Source: Serripes groenlandicus | Lineage: Eukaryota > Mollusca > Bivalvia > Cardiida > Cardiidae | Length of the DNA stretch: 64,000 nucleotides | Direction: 5' to 3' | Assembly (NCBI GenBank): GCA_031761405.1 | Contig: JASEVX010000006.1 | Span: 30,684,117 to 30,748,116 of the forward strand | Shown: piece by piece, positions 12,519-20,117 of the stretch | Numbering within the stretch: position 1 is the stretch's first letter | Layout: every line of letters starts with the position of its first letter | Program-made: the position numbers and the translations under genes | Notes under the pieces: generated by a model | What the model was told of the DNA's origin: nothing | Seen by the model: only the letters and a program-made list of their open reading frames with translations | Database searches by the model: none

Positions 12519-15500
12519 TCCGTCCGTAAACCATTTCTTGTTAACACGATACAGTCTTTTGATTGTATCTCAACCAAACTTATACAGTAGTTAGATATCT
12601 ATGAGAGCTCGGTTCCTTTCGAAAACCAGCCAGATCCGCCCATGCATGACTGGATTATGGCCCTTGAAATGGTCAAAATTGCTATGAAAGAGCTTGTTAA
12701 CACGATACAGTCTTCACTTTTGATTGTATCTCAACCAAACTTATACAGTAGTTAGATATCCATGAAAGCTCGGTTCCTTTCGAAAACCAGCAACAGATCC
12801 GCCCATGCATGACTGGATTATGGCCAATCAAACTTATACAGTAGTTAGATATCCATGAGAGTTTGGTTCATTTCTAAAAAACGGCCAGATCTACCCATGC
12901 ATGGCTGGATTATGGTCCTTGAAATTGTCAAAATTGCTATAATACAGCTTGTGAACACAACAGAGTTTCCATTTACTATATGATCTTCACCAAACTTAGA
13001 TGGTATTTGAATATTGATGACATATTGGTTCCTTTTGAAACAAGCCAGATCAATGCCAGTAGAGCATAGGCCCTCATGGGCCTCTTGTTACACTTTATTT
13101 ACATATTACATATATTTATTGTCAGTTAGATAAACAAATATGTGTACATACTACAAAGAATTTGCGAAAACAAACCTTAACCTAATGGGAACACGTGAAT
13201 AAAAGCGGGGCTCCAGGAATAGCAGAGACATATAAACACCTGTGTTTATGTGTCTCTGGGAATACCAACCGTAACGTATTTTGAGCGGTGTTCAGTAAAA
13301 ACCAATCACTGATCATTTAGTGTTAGATCATCTACTTAATCGTTTTCTGTTTGAGCTCGAAGCCTTTTATCACCCATATATTGTTACAATCAACATAGGG
13401 AACGTTTGACATAAGAAAGTCTGAATATAAATAAATATCCAACGCAAAGAGCACTATTTACCCCCGGTAAAAGTCAAATAGTGATCAATATTTTATAGAT
13501 GTTCTTCCCCCAATGGATCAAAACTGGGATTTTCCGCTTTCTTTTAAAGAATTCTTTAAAAAGGTTAAATGCTAAACTAATTTATGTAATATCAGTTTCG
13601 AAACTCATTTCTTCTTAATTGAGTGTATTACGAAAGGAATGCGGTAACTAATCCTTTCCCTCTCATTTAGACGCTTTCTGCAGCAGACGCCTTTTTGAAA
13701 ACATAGTGACAAAAGAAGAAATTGCTCAAAACGAGTAATTTCTCCTTTTGTCACAATGTTTTCCCTTTTTAGTCATAGGTTATCCATTCAATTATAGAGA
13801 TTCACTATTTTTTGACAAAAAAAATTCAAAGTCATCTGCTGAAGAATTGTTGTATGAGGGAAAGGTTTAAAACATACCAAGTAAACAGTGTGTGTGTCTG
13901 CAATTTTGATTGCTCGTATAGGCAATCAGAAATAATGAACACTATTTTCCAAAGACAAACCAGAAATAATAGATATTTATTACATACCTATCCAAATTTT
14001 GCATTGAAATTTAAGTGACATAAAATCAATATCAATTTTTAAAAAAATGATAACTAACACTGGGACGATAACACTTTTAGTTTTTTTTATATCATCACTA
14101 GTGATGATATCCTTTTTGCCGGAACTACTTTTTTTATGTTTACTTAAAATGTTGATAGTATGATTTTTGATCATTATTAAAGTGAAAATAAGATAAAAAT
14201 GTGTTTCAATTATATTTTAAGATGTCATCCTAAGAGACATCTTAAGAAACTTACACAAGAAAATATAAAGAATGACATAAAACATTGATTTAAACGTGGG
14301 GCGTAAACATTAATGGAACAGCCATGGAACGTCTTAAAATGATGCAGTCATTGGTTACGTAACATTCATACGCCTAAGGCCAAGTCATTTTTTTTTATAT
14401 GTTTCTTTAAAATAAAGGGGAGATTTATTCCAGATATATAATAAATAGAATAACTAACTGCATGTTTTTGATATAGAATTTATGTCACAAGGGAAAAAAG
14501 GGGTAATTTGGTGTAAAATCACGAAACCGTAGGTTTCGTGATTTTAACCAAATTACACCTTTTTTCCCTTGTGACATAAATTCTATATCAAAAACAGGCA
14601 GTTAGTTATTTTATTTATTAGCTTAAATTTGTTTTAAATAGTATTTAAAGGTGCTGAACTGCAGATTATAGATATATGTTTTAAAACTGTTCAAAAGTTG
14701 CCTTGAAATAAAATAATCACAATTCTGAGATAAAACAAGATTACTAATTTCACTTTCTAGTACAATAAGCTTTAATTTGTTTTACATAGTATTTTACGCA
14801 ATATAATATTATTTCGACGGAAGTTGACTTATTCATGATCCATGGATAATCGAACCAGTACTAAGCTAGGACATTTGCCATGCCAAAGAGCATTTTTATT
14901 GAGTTATCTCTTGTTATATCTATCACAAGATATTTGTTTACTTGGTCCTTATAATAAAGGACATCATTGGAAACAAGGCATAGCTAGATACATATAGGTG
15001 CTTGAATGCATATTAAAACGTAAACATTTTCTCATATTTTTTTCACACACAACACATGTACCACAGATATTTTGACAGCATTTAAGCAAACCATTTCTAT
15101 AAAGCATAGTATCATTAATGAATAGAGTTTAAGATATTATGGAAAAGGCGAAATTGCTCATCATAACAAATTGCCATTTTTGCCAAAATGTCTTTAAAAG
15201 TTGCCTGCTGCAGATATGTCTAAATGAGATATGGTTAACGCCGCCGACATAGATGACGACATAGATGACGTCACTGATGCCTACGACAGTGTTAAAGACA
15301 GTACGAGCTCTCCTGGGACATTGTCCCGGCAAACCGATAAGGGACAGCGGTCCCACAGAAAGCACCGCCTAGGTCGTGTAGTGGTAGCGTGTCCGCCTCG
15401 GGTTACGTCAAAGGCTTTTACAATGGAAATGCCATGTTAACCTCCTTTACGCTCAATGTTAACATTACGTAGTGCTCGCTGATGTCAGGATAAATGGACC

Positions 15501-15672
15501 AGTAATGTTAAATAACTTAACAGGGACACGCCTTGTTGAAACCGGTGTTAAACACCATCAAAACTCGTCTTTTTAAAATACGTAATACTTTTTTTATTTT
15601 ACAGATAAAGTGACGACATTTATCCAACTACTGTGTGAGGTTGCACCAAGTGCGTACGAACCAACGGACTGA
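1..15672 (+). CDS. SLC7A9: b(0,+)-type amino acid transporter 1-like gene (SLC7A9-like), 3' part, nine exons
   Basis: Exons: 1-109 (open to the left), 733-832, 1728-1772, 2956-3079, 4221-4327, 6761-6857, 9847-9996, 11748-11916, 15605-15672 (stop TGA 15670-15672). All have AG/GT borders, the phases agree at every junction, and the sum is 969 nt = 322 residues plus stop. The family is the L-type (LAT/HAT) branch of the APC superfamily: a 12-TM plasma-membrane light subunit, disulphide-linked to rBAT (SLC3A1), exchanging cationic amino acids and cystine for neutral ones. Visible landmarks are the [11 protein letters not shown] helix with the conserved TM6 Trp, [62 protein letters not shown] and MPHAERPIK, then a short C-terminal tail. 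Human b(0,+)AT is about 487 residues, so the N-terminal third, including the cysteine that pairs with the heavy chain, lies outside. The [12 protein letters not shown] stretch favours SLC7A9 over y+LAT paralogues; this comparison is from memory. No canonical AATAAA was seen in the 280 bases after the stop. Confidence 0.93.
192..345 (+). mobile_element. tRNA-derived SINE, family 2 (fragment)
   Basis: Starts GAGCCCCGGTAG and has GGGTTGTGAGTTCAAAC (B-box-like), then the shared body TTTGACA..AGTGCGACAGGCATCATTC and CCAATGGGCTGATATT. The same order occurs at 35272 and 60657. Confidence 0.7.
370..622. mobile_element. Family A TIR element (MITE-like), copy 1
   Basis: About 255 bp with terminal inverted repeats GAGCCGTCCCACGAGAAAAC / GTTTTCTCATGGGACGGCTC. 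The interior carries GATCAG..GCCGCGC..GG inverted segments and GATTTTCTGTTTCAGGAATC. About 15 copies or fragments occur in the window. Non-coding; a non-autonomous DNA transposon is the likely class. Confidence 0.85.
733..832 (+). CDS. SLC7A9: SLC7A9-like exon (extracellular loop and TM6)
   Basis: Acceptor TATATTACAG/GT. With the split Gly it encodes [19 protein letters not shown], then [15 protein letters not shown]. It ends within the Trp codon at TG/GTAAGT. NVS is a possible N-glycosylation sequon in the loop. The reading frame stays open upstream of the acceptor, but that stretch has no homology to the family and is intronic. Confidence 0.92.
919..993. repeat. Near-perfect hairpin element (family D), copy 1
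   Basis: Arms of about 37 bp separated by one to two bases: TGTGGGTACTCAAAAGAATC and its complement. Related copies lie at 46021-46085 and 53645-53695. Confidence 0.85.
994..1727. other. Intron sequence, no gene seen
   Basis: SLC7A9-like intron 2. It contains a twofold loose repeat (ACCCGATATATCGATGCTTTAAAT at about 1090 resembles the stretch at about 1220) but nothing coding. Confidence 0.5.
1728..1772 (+). CDS. SLC7A9: SLC7A9-like short exon
   Basis: A 45 nt exon, too short for ORF scanning. Acceptor TATTTACAG, donor AG/GTACGT. It completes the Trp codon and encodes [14 protein letters not shown] plus part of Arg, the conserved intracellular turn after TM6 (N.LN..TEEL..P in the family). 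Confidence 0.93.
2315..2570. mobile_element. Family A TIR element, copy 2
   Basis: GAGCCGTCTCGCAAGAAGAC at the left and GTTTTCTCACGGAATGGCTC at the right; shares TGGATTTTCTGTTTCAGGAA and the C..GAGACGGAAT interior. Confidence 0.8.
2956..3079 (+). CDS. SLC7A9: SLC7A9-like exon (TM7) ending in a quadruplicated splice donor
   Basis: Acceptor TTTATTTCAG. It encodes [20 protein letters not shown], then [21 protein letters not shown], and ends at phase 0 at GCAGTG/GTAAGA. The last 52 coding bases belong to the first unit of a 96 bp tandem repeat, so three further copies of the same exon tail and donor follow in the intron. Confidence 0.93.
3028..3411 (+). repeat. 96 bp tandem repeat, four copies, duplicating an exon end and 5' splice site
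   Basis: Units at 3028, 3124, 3220 and 3316, almost identical. Each has 52 bp of coding sequence ([17 protein letters not shown]), GTAAGA and 44 bp of intron. Only the first copy is the true exon end. Donors lie at 3080, 3176, 3272 and 3368. Read-through from the first into the second copy meets TAA after ten codons. Confidence 0.95.
3757..3987. mobile_element. Family A TIR element, copy 3 (left end worn)
   Basis: Right TIR GTTTTCTCGTGGAACGGCTC is clear; the left TIR is degraded to GTGCTGTGCGAAAACCAACC. Interior GATTTTCTGTTTCAGAAATC matches the other copies. Confidence 0.75.
4221..4327 (+). CDS. SLC7A9: SLC7A9-like exon (TM8)
   Basis: Acceptor AACCAATCAG. It encodes [20 protein letters not shown] and [15 protein letters not shown] plus two bases of Arg; donor [17 protein letters not shown] matches the conserved FSTIGAANG of b(0,+)AT. 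Confidence 0.94.
4440..5550 (+). repeat. 41 bp minisatellite, about 27 copies
   Basis: Unit ACTGACAGAGGGTACAGTAA plus CGGTTACTTGTTACAGGAAAT, with two main variants (AACGGTTAC and AACACTTAC) arranged in blocks. Lies in the intron after exon 4221-4327. Each unit holds a splice-acceptor-like TTACTTGTTACAG/G. Confidence 0.95.
5680..5915 (+). repeat. 21 bp tandem repeat, about 11 copies
   Basis: Unit TGACGTGTATATATGTAATAA with TTATTA, TTAATAC and TAATTT variants. It creates a seven-residue periodic ORF that is an artefact of the period. Confidence 0.9.
6047..6205. mobile_element. Family B hairpin MITE, diverged copy
   Basis: AACCCTTTCC start, ATAAATGAAAGGATTAATTATTG and the central TGCTCATTATGAGCAAT palindrome of family B. 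Confidence 0.55.
6761..6857 (+). CDS. SLC7A9: SLC7A9-like exon (TM8-TM9 loop)
   Basis: Acceptor CTCTTTACAG. It completes the Arg, then [20 protein letters not shown] and [12 protein letters not shown]; donor ACG/GTATTT. The GREGH..EVLSY...R.TP signature is diagnostic of SLC7 light subunits. Confidence 0.94.
6860..8150. other. Intron sequence, no gene seen
   Basis: AT-rich intron of the transporter gene. The only long frame (7714-7938) has no recognisable features and no family resemblance. Confidence 0.5.
8155..8400 (+). mobile_element. tRNA-derived SINE, family 1, full-length-like copy
   Basis: tRNA-like head with A box (GGTAGTATAGTGAATAG) and B box (GGGTTCTATTACGGGTC), then GTCATACCAAAGACTTTAAAA, GGCTTCCCTCCTAG and a body GCTGGTGTCAGCAGTACTGG, ending in an A-rich tail. 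The same body makes up the satellite at 54668-60498. Confidence 0.85.
8478..8632. mobile_element. Family C inverted-repeat element, copy 1
   Basis: Arms GGATCCATCATGAGTTTTCT... and ...AGAAAAACGAGTGATGGATTC pair over about 70 bp; inner arms GGTTATTAACC / GGTTAATAACT surround GAGCCTCTTGGCGA. Non-coding hairpin. Confidence 0.8.
8932..9086. mobile_element. Family C inverted-repeat element, copy 2
   Basis: Second copy of the hairpin at 8478, within the tandem duplication, with only a few differences (for example ACGTTTATT for ACGGTTATT). Confidence 0.8.
9577..9827. mobile_element. Family A TIR element, copy 4
   Basis: Both TIRs present (GAGCCGTCCCACGAGAAACC / GGTTTTCTCGCGGGATGGCTC). Its right end is 20 bp before the exon that starts at 9847. 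Confidence 0.85.
9847..9996 (+). CDS. SLC7A9: SLC7A9-like exon (TM9-TM10)
   Basis: A 150 nt phase-0 exon, [20 protein letters not shown] through MPHAERPIK. The acceptor CTGTTTCAG lies only about 20 bp after the terminal inverted repeat of a family A element (9577-9827). Donor AAG/GTTTGT. A partial duplicate of the last 50 or so coding bases and donor follows at about 10062-10117. Confidence 0.94.
10050..10117 (+). pseudogene. SLC7A9: Partial duplicate of the 9847-9996 exon
   Basis: A 121 bp offset tandem duplication copies the exon end, donor and following intron. The duplicate keeps [16 protein letters not shown] in an open frame and the donor AAG/GTTTGT. An acceptor-like CCATATGCAG/ACGG sits before it, but entering there from phase 0 gives an early stop. 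Probably a relic, not an alternative exon. Confidence 0.8.
10560..10870 (+). repeat. 72 bp tandem repeat, about four copies
   Basis: AGATCACAAGAGCGAAGT recurs at 10651, 10723 and 10795 with a diverged copy before 10630. The period is a multiple of three, so periodic ORFs appear on both strands. Confidence 0.9.
10878..11145 (-). mobile_element. Short interspersed repeat with CCGTCCGTCC tract
   Basis: Ends CCCCTCGGTTACGAAGTAAG (left) and CCGAGGGGATGCATCC..CCCTTGTTT (right) share CCGAGGGG in inverted orientation. Interior has (GTCC)n and AAGGTCATAGGTCAAAGGTCA. Non-autonomous element of a type common in bivalve DNA (general knowledge); class uncertain. Confidence 0.6.
11471..11726. mobile_element. 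Family A TIR element, copy 5
   Basis: TAGCCGTCCCGTAAGAAAAC and GTTTTCTCGCGGGACGGCTC ends; ends 21 bp before the exon at 11748. Confidence 0.85.
11748..11916 (+). CDS. SLC7A9: SLC7A9-like exon (TM11-TM12)
   Basis: Acceptor CTTTTTCAG, about 21 bp after a family A element. It encodes [40 protein letters not shown] and [16 protein letters not shown], two membrane helices; donor CG/GTAAGT. Confidence 0.93.
11975..12405 (+). repeat. 102 bp tandem repeat, about four copies
   Basis: GTTTATGATC-type blocks start at 12017, 12119, 12221 and 12323. A further diverged part of the array continues at about 13155-13300, beyond the inserted element at 12412-13095. Confidence 0.88.
12412..13095 (-). mobile_element. 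Helitron-like / pearl-like non-autonomous element
   Basis: On the minus strand it begins CAAGAGGCCCATGAGGGCCT, contains three core repeats (CCATGCATGACTGGATTATGG blocks), a (GTGC)n/(GTCC)n tract, and ends with the hairpin CTGGCCTTTGGCCAG, five bases and CTAA. The same ground plan occurs at 29829-31999 and 42072-43210. Assignment to Helitron-like elements is inferred from the terminal hairpin and CTAA. Confidence 0.65.
13155..13300 (+). repeat. Outlying part of the 102 bp array
   Basis: CCTTAACCTAATGGGAACAC, GGGCTCCAGGAATA and CCAACCGTAACGTAT match the units at 11975-12405; it also holds the hairpin AGAGACATATAAACAC / GTGTTTATGTGTCTCT. Confidence 0.7.
13648..13869. mobile_element. Family B hairpin MITE
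   Basis: Starts AATCCTTTCCCTCTCATTTA, has GCAGCAGACG, TGACAAAAGAAGAAATTGCT, the mirrored AATTTCTCCTTTTGTCACAA, CAAAGTCATCTGCTGAAGAA and ends TGAGGGAAAGGTTTAA. Roughly palindromic. Confidence 0.85.
14090..14109. repeat. 20 bp perfect palindrome
   Basis: TATCATCACTAGTGATGATA in an AT-rich intron stretch. Confidence 0.85.
14438..14620. mobile_element. Long near-perfect hairpin (family E)
   Basis: Arms of about 88 bp meet around CCGTAGG at about 14530. TTTTTGATATAGAATTTATG and AAGGGAAAAAAGG in the left arm reappear as complements on the right. Outer ends TAACTAACTG / CAGTTAGTTA. No coding capacity; a foldback MITE is the simplest reading. Confidence 0.85.
14625..15085. other. Intron sequence, no gene seen
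   Basis: AT-rich. CTTATTCATGATCC (about 14829) recurs near 19852 next to a tRNA-like stretch, so a worn SINE-type fragment may lie at 14825-14900. Confidence 0.4.
15088..15215. mobile_element. Family B hairpin MITE, partial
   Basis: GAATAGAGTTTAAGATATTATGG, AAATTGCTCATCATAAC and GCCTGCTGCAGATATGTC blocks; left third missing. Confidence 0.65.
15364..15535 (+). mobile_element. tRNA-derived SINE, family 1
   Basis: A box region GTCGTGTAGTGGTAGCGTGT, then GTCAAAGGCTTTTACA, and the body GCTGATGTCAGGATAAATGG ACCAGTA. Inserted shortly before the last transporter exon. Confidence 0.75.
15605..15672 (+). CDS. SLC7A9: SLC7A9-like terminal coding exon
   Basis: Acceptor TATTTTACAG. Completes Asp, then [21 protein letters not shown] and TGA. 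It aligns with the human tail ending in EVVPPEEDPE-type sequence. The 3' UTR runs into unremarkable AT-rich DNA; a family A element begins at 15944. Confidence 0.88.
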
Positions 15673-15943
15673 GTTTATTGTTGAGTACCAAATACAACTG
15701 CATTGTTAATCCAAGCAATATATATTCAGTTCAAGCAAAATCATATCCTCATCAATAGTTTTGCCATATATGCGAATGTCTCGAACGAATGTGTGTCCGC
15801 AATCATTTGAACTAGTTTAACTAGTATAGTTATAGAAAACATCCTTAATATTCTGTTCTTTTCAAGAAGATGACAGAGGACCAAACCAACTATGAGTGTA
15901 TCCCAGCTAGTTCCTGTACTTAATTACTTACACAATTTCATTT

Positions 15944-16056
15944 GAGCCTTTCCACGACAAAACCAATAGTATAGACTCTGCGTAATGTATCGACCGAGAT
16001 CAGCCTGCACGGTCCGTGCAGGCTAATCCGCGCCGACACATTATGTCTCCGGGGAT
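15944..16056. mobile_element. Family A TIR element, copy 6, left half
   Basis: Starts GAGCCTTTCCACGACAAAAC and runs to GTCTCCGGGGATA, where the consensus continues GAGGTATAGAGTAAT; the continuation is found at 17103, beyond a LINE. Confidence 0.82.
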
Positions 16057-16057
16057 A

Positions 16058-17102
16058 CAATACAATACAATACATTTTATTGTGTACATTAAGGCCACCG
16101 GCCCATCATACGATATAAACATACATGCATGAATAATTATACATAGTTGTCATATCATGCAATGTTGTTGGAAGGTATACATATTAAATATTTAAATGTG
16201 TTATGATATTAAGTTGCATTTTGCTCACAGTTAACTGGATTGTTACTGTTGGTTGCTATTTTCAGACTCTTTCTTTTTCATGACTGCTGCAATGAAGACT
16301 GCAATTTTTCTGATGGTCTTTTCTTCGTTAGAGCTCATTAATAAACGAAAGCTATCATAATTATATACCAAGAATACCAAGAATATAAAATACGTTTCCG
16401 TACATTGTATTCGTCTTCAATACAGTGGTGAATTTAAAAATTATGCAGACAACAAATAAAAATTCTATTTTTTCTGTTGATTCCAATATGCCGATCAGTT
16501 TCAATACAACATTTGTTGCTAGAACATCTGAACCTTGCAAGTTGTTTCCTCATATAGAATGATAGATTTATATATAAATATTGATCTGGATTTAGCATGC
16601 TTTAAAAATGCTTGTGAGTTAAGCATCGTGGACTATTATTTATAGACTCTAACTAATTGTGTTGCATGCTGTCTCTCAGTCGTTGTTTGAATGTAGCTAA
16701 ACATATGTCCGGGTTACAAACATTTTACGCTAGCCAAACATATCCAAAGCCATAAAGATATAATATTATTTTAATTGACGCTGCCCATGTAATCCTATTA
16801 CTATCAACTAGACTTTTCAACAGCTTATAACAATTACCAGGAAGTCTATGGTCAGGCATATGGAGTAGTTTTAACCAATGCTTTAAACATTTCATATACT
16901 AATCAACACAAAGGGGAAATCTGCCACACTCGCCTAAAACAATACTATCATTTGTTGACGAACATACCCCTGGAAAATCCTTACAATACTTTATTTGTAC
17001 CCTTTCATTCAGTACCCCAAAGTTCAGCCCCGTGTAGAAGAATAAGTTTCACCAAAGCATCAAACAATTTGAAGTATTCAGAATGAGATCTAATTTCCTA
17101 AA
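16058..17102 (-). pseudogene. Decayed 5'-truncated LINE (reverse transcriptase C-terminal region)
   Basis: Minus-strand translation with several stops reads VLNERVQIKYCKDFPGVCSS, TNDSIVLGECGRFPLCV, LGLHMPDHRLPGNCYK-type text, ITWAASIKIILYLYGFGYVW, and ARFRCSSNKCCIETDRHIGI. This is the post-RT region typical of bivalve non-LTR elements (by recall). The 3' end at the left carries a (CAATA)n-like tail and TTTTATTG. Inserted into a family A element. Confidence 0.82.
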
Positions 17103-17243
17103 ATAGAGTAATAATTCCTGAAACAGAAAATCCACAGGTGGCGAAACGTGTCTGTCCGGGTTAGCCTGCACGGCATGCTTAGGCTGATCCGGGTCGATAC
17201 TTTACGCAGATTCCAGAATGTTGACTTTCTCGTGGAACGGCTC
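17103..17243. mobile_element. Family A TIR element, copy 6, right half
   Basis: TAGAGTAATAATTCCTGAAACAG, CCACAGGTGGCGAAACGTG and right TIR CTTTCTCGTGGAACGGCTC; it is the other half of the element at 15944. Confidence 0.82.
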
Positions 17244-17249
17244 ATTTAT

Positions 17250-17960
17250 AAGAATCAATATCTGTATTCAAAAGTTACTTTAACTTATACCATGGAGAAT
17301 ATAATGAAGATTAATGACTTTGTCTTTGACTTTGTCTTTCAAACTGAAGGTTTGTTTCGATAAATTTTGTAAAACAAATGAACCATCAATAGTCCCATCC
17401 TTTCAATTCACAGGATCAGTTAAATAAACTTAAATAAAGAATTCACTCATGCATTTTCCCCGTAAGTATATTCACCTTTCTCAATGATAGTTTAATCCGT
17501 GTTAAATATTATCTTTGTTTATATTTGTGGCTAAAATAGTATAAAAAGACGTGCACGTTTTAAATCTGTTTACGATCTTTGCTGTTCCAGACTTTTAAGT
17601 TACTAAACTGTGATTTTTTCATAGTATTACAAGGCAATTTCAATACAATAAAGTTCATCATTTGTTGACTTTAAAATAGCATATGAGAAACATACTTTAG
17701 ATAACTGAATTTGCTTGAACATATTTCCAGAGCTTTTAAGTAGAATTCAGATTTCATTACACAATAGGTGTTTAATAGTTATAATGTGATTTATCCGGCC
17801 AATTATCATTTAGTGTCCAAAAGTATTTTTCGACGATACCACCTTGGTCCTAATAATAGTGCACAGATCCATTATACTGCTTGTAATTTTGCCAACAATG
17901 TCAGTATCATCATTAACAAAATAACACGTTTGACGTAAGAACATGTCCACTGTAATTAAA
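17250..17960. other. Intergenic, nothing recognised
   Basis: AT-rich, no convincing ORF or repeat. Confidence 0.5.
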
Positions 17961-17965
17961 CAAAT

Positions 17966-18226
17966 GAGCCGTCCTGCGAGTAAACCAACAGTATGGCCTC
18001 TGCGTAATGTATCTACCCAGATTAGCATGCGCAGTCCGCGAAGACTGATCCGGGCCGACACATTCCGTCTCAGGTGGATAGAGGTATAGAGTAATGATTC
18101 CTGAAACAGAAAATCCACAGGAGGCGAAAGGTATCTATCCGGGTAAGCCTGCACGGTATGCTTAGGCTAATCCGGGTCGATACTTAACGCAGAGTCCACA
18201 ATGTTAGTTTTCTCGCGGGACGGCGC
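17966..18226. mobile_element. Family A TIR element, copy 7
   Basis: GAGCCGTCCTGCGAGTAAAC left, GTTTTCTCGCGGGACGGCGC right. Complete interior, close to the window consensus. Confidence 0.85.
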
Positions 18227-18229
18227 AAA

Positions 18230-18550
18230 TGGACAATGGATGAGGATCATGTTAATATTGTACGTATACTTTTATGTTCAAAGAGACTTTATTTATATTT
18301 GTTCGATGAATTGTACATTATTATGTATATTTTTTTCTACGCAGTGATTTTAATCCTTATTTACATATTTTTTAACTTTTGTACGAAATATTAATAAAGA
18401 TTTTATATTCTAATGTATTATAGTGTATAAGTTCACATTATTTCCTGACTGGCATCGTATCCTGAAATCGTCGCCAACAATAATATATTATCGTCTTATC
18501 ATAAATATTATTATTATATCCTCTATCCAACACTAAACTTGTGGAGATTA
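18230..18550. other. Intergenic, AT-rich, nothing recognised
   Basis: Runs of A/T with TATTATTATA; no ORF of note. Confidence 0.5.
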
Positions 18551-18551
18551 G

Positions 18552-19108
18552 CAACAACAATGTATGGAAGCCCTGGAGGGACTTCTTACTTCAATACTTC
18601 TGACTTCCATACTTCTAACTTCATTACTTCTAACTTCCAAACTTCTAACTTCAATATTTCTAACTTCATTACTTTTAACTTCCAACTTCCTTACTTCTAA
18701 CAACTTCCATTCTTCTAACTTCCTTACTTCTAACTTCATTACATTTAACTTCCAAGGTCCAAATCGTGCATTCGTAATGAAGTTAGAAGTTAGAAGTGAT
18801 GAAGTTAGAGGTAATGAAGTTAGAAGTAATGAAGTTGGAAGTTAGAAGTAATGAAGTTATAAGTTAGAAATAAATGGAGTTATGAAGGTAGAAGTTAGAA
18901 GTGATGAAGTTAGAAGTAATGAATTTAGAAGTTTGGAAGTTAGAAGTAATGAAGTTAGAAGTTAGAAGTGAATGTAGTTAGAAGTAATGAAGTTAGAAGT
19001 TAGAAGTAATGAAGTTAAAGTTTGGAAGTTAGAAGTAATGAAGTTAGAAGTATGGAAGTCAGAAGTATTGAAGTAAGAAGTCCCTCCAGGGCTTCCATAA
19101 CAATGAGT
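18552..19108. repeat. Palindromic microsatellite array, about 550 bp
   Basis: Left arm ATGGAAGCCCTGGAGGGACT then repeats of ACTTCTAACTTC; right arm repeats of GAAGTTAGAAGT and ends AGTCCCTCCAGGGCTTCCAT. The outer 60-90 bp of the arms are near-perfect complements. The periodic LTS/EVR ORFs are artefacts. Confidence 0.92.
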
Positions 19109-19219
19109 TAAGGTGTATATCAAGTTGGTGAAACAAGAAATGGAAATCGATTTATATCAAATTTATTCAATACAGACAATATCTCCCAAATGCACTTCTA
19201 TCTAAAAGTTGAGTTGTAA

Positions 19220-19588
19220 ATAATCTGTAAGTCGAAATGTTTCGATACGTATAAACGTTGTGATGACGAATCTTTTGACCAAATCAGAACGCTAAACCTT
19301 CTACCTTTTCCAGAGTCTGGAAACAATTTCTGTATTAGCACAACTGTCCGAAAAGTAGACAGTTTCAACGATAAAAGTTCGCCAAATAGCTGTATAGCCG
19401 AGTGCAATGACAAACAAACTCAAAGACGAACCAACATCACACCGAGTACCATACTCATAAAACGTTCTGACACAATTTCCAGGAGAGTTATTTCTCGTAT
19501 CGACGGTACACAAGAGGATATTCTTTATGTCGGAACAATTACTTCAGGTTTATTTTCTTCACATCAAGACAAAAGTTTACAATCATAA
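19220..19588 (+). CDS. Unrecognised open frame, 122 codons without ATG
   Basis: A stop-free frame after TAA 19217-19219 with CKSKCFDTYKRCDDESFDQI, PFPESGNNFCISTTVRKVD and SSPNSCIAECNDKQTQRRTN. It has six cysteines in the first 70 residues and a polar Ser/Thr-rich rest, ending TAA. No initiator and no convincing acceptor were seen; it could be an exon of a small secreted protein or chance. Opposite-strand frames of similar length exist. I do not recognise it. Confidence 0.2.
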   Translation: MICKSKCFDTYKRCDDESFDQIRTLNLLPFPESGNNFCISTTVRKVDSFNDKSSPNSCIAECNDKQTQRRTNITPSTILIKRSDTISRRVISRIDGTQEDILYVGTITSGLFSSHQDKSLQS

Positions 19589-19849
19589 GTATCACTTTCA
19601 GCAAAAAACTTATTTATGTCTAATATGTTATGGAAAAATATTTTGTTGAAAACGACGTTATATCCACAACAAATCAAATCAAATCTTTTTAAATATATTA
19701 TATATGTATATGCATAGTAATAATGTCTCGTTTTCGATTTACGAATATAGAATTCAGAAATATTGACACACACTTTCTTTCCTTTTCGTTTAACATGGGC
19801 TTTACTCAGTTCTCATCATTATTTTAGTTATATCTCGGCGACTGTTCAC

Positions 19850-19970
19850 TTATTCATGATCCCTGGGTTAAGAAACTAGTAAGGTGCCTTGTCCAATGGC
19901 ACCCCACCATGGGCCGTGACTGGGGATCGAACCTAGGACACCCGGTTCAAAATCCTCGACGATTATCACT
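19850..19970 (-). mobile_element. tRNA-like SINE fragment
   Basis: On the minus strand the B-box-like TAGGTTCGATCCCCAGTCAC is followed by GGCCCATGGTGGGGTGCC. A related stretch (GGTTCCAAATCCTCCACTCT) lies at about 60930. Short and worn. Confidence 0.45.
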
Positions 19971-20117
19971 CTTGTTGTATGTTATGTTATAAAACAATGT
20001 GTATGTAACAAATAACTTAGGAACTTTGTAAAGGTCGCGTTACAGAATAAAGAATATTGACTCTTGATATAACTAGAATTAGTTGAAACGGCTTCTTCCT
20101 CTAGTCAATCAATGAAT

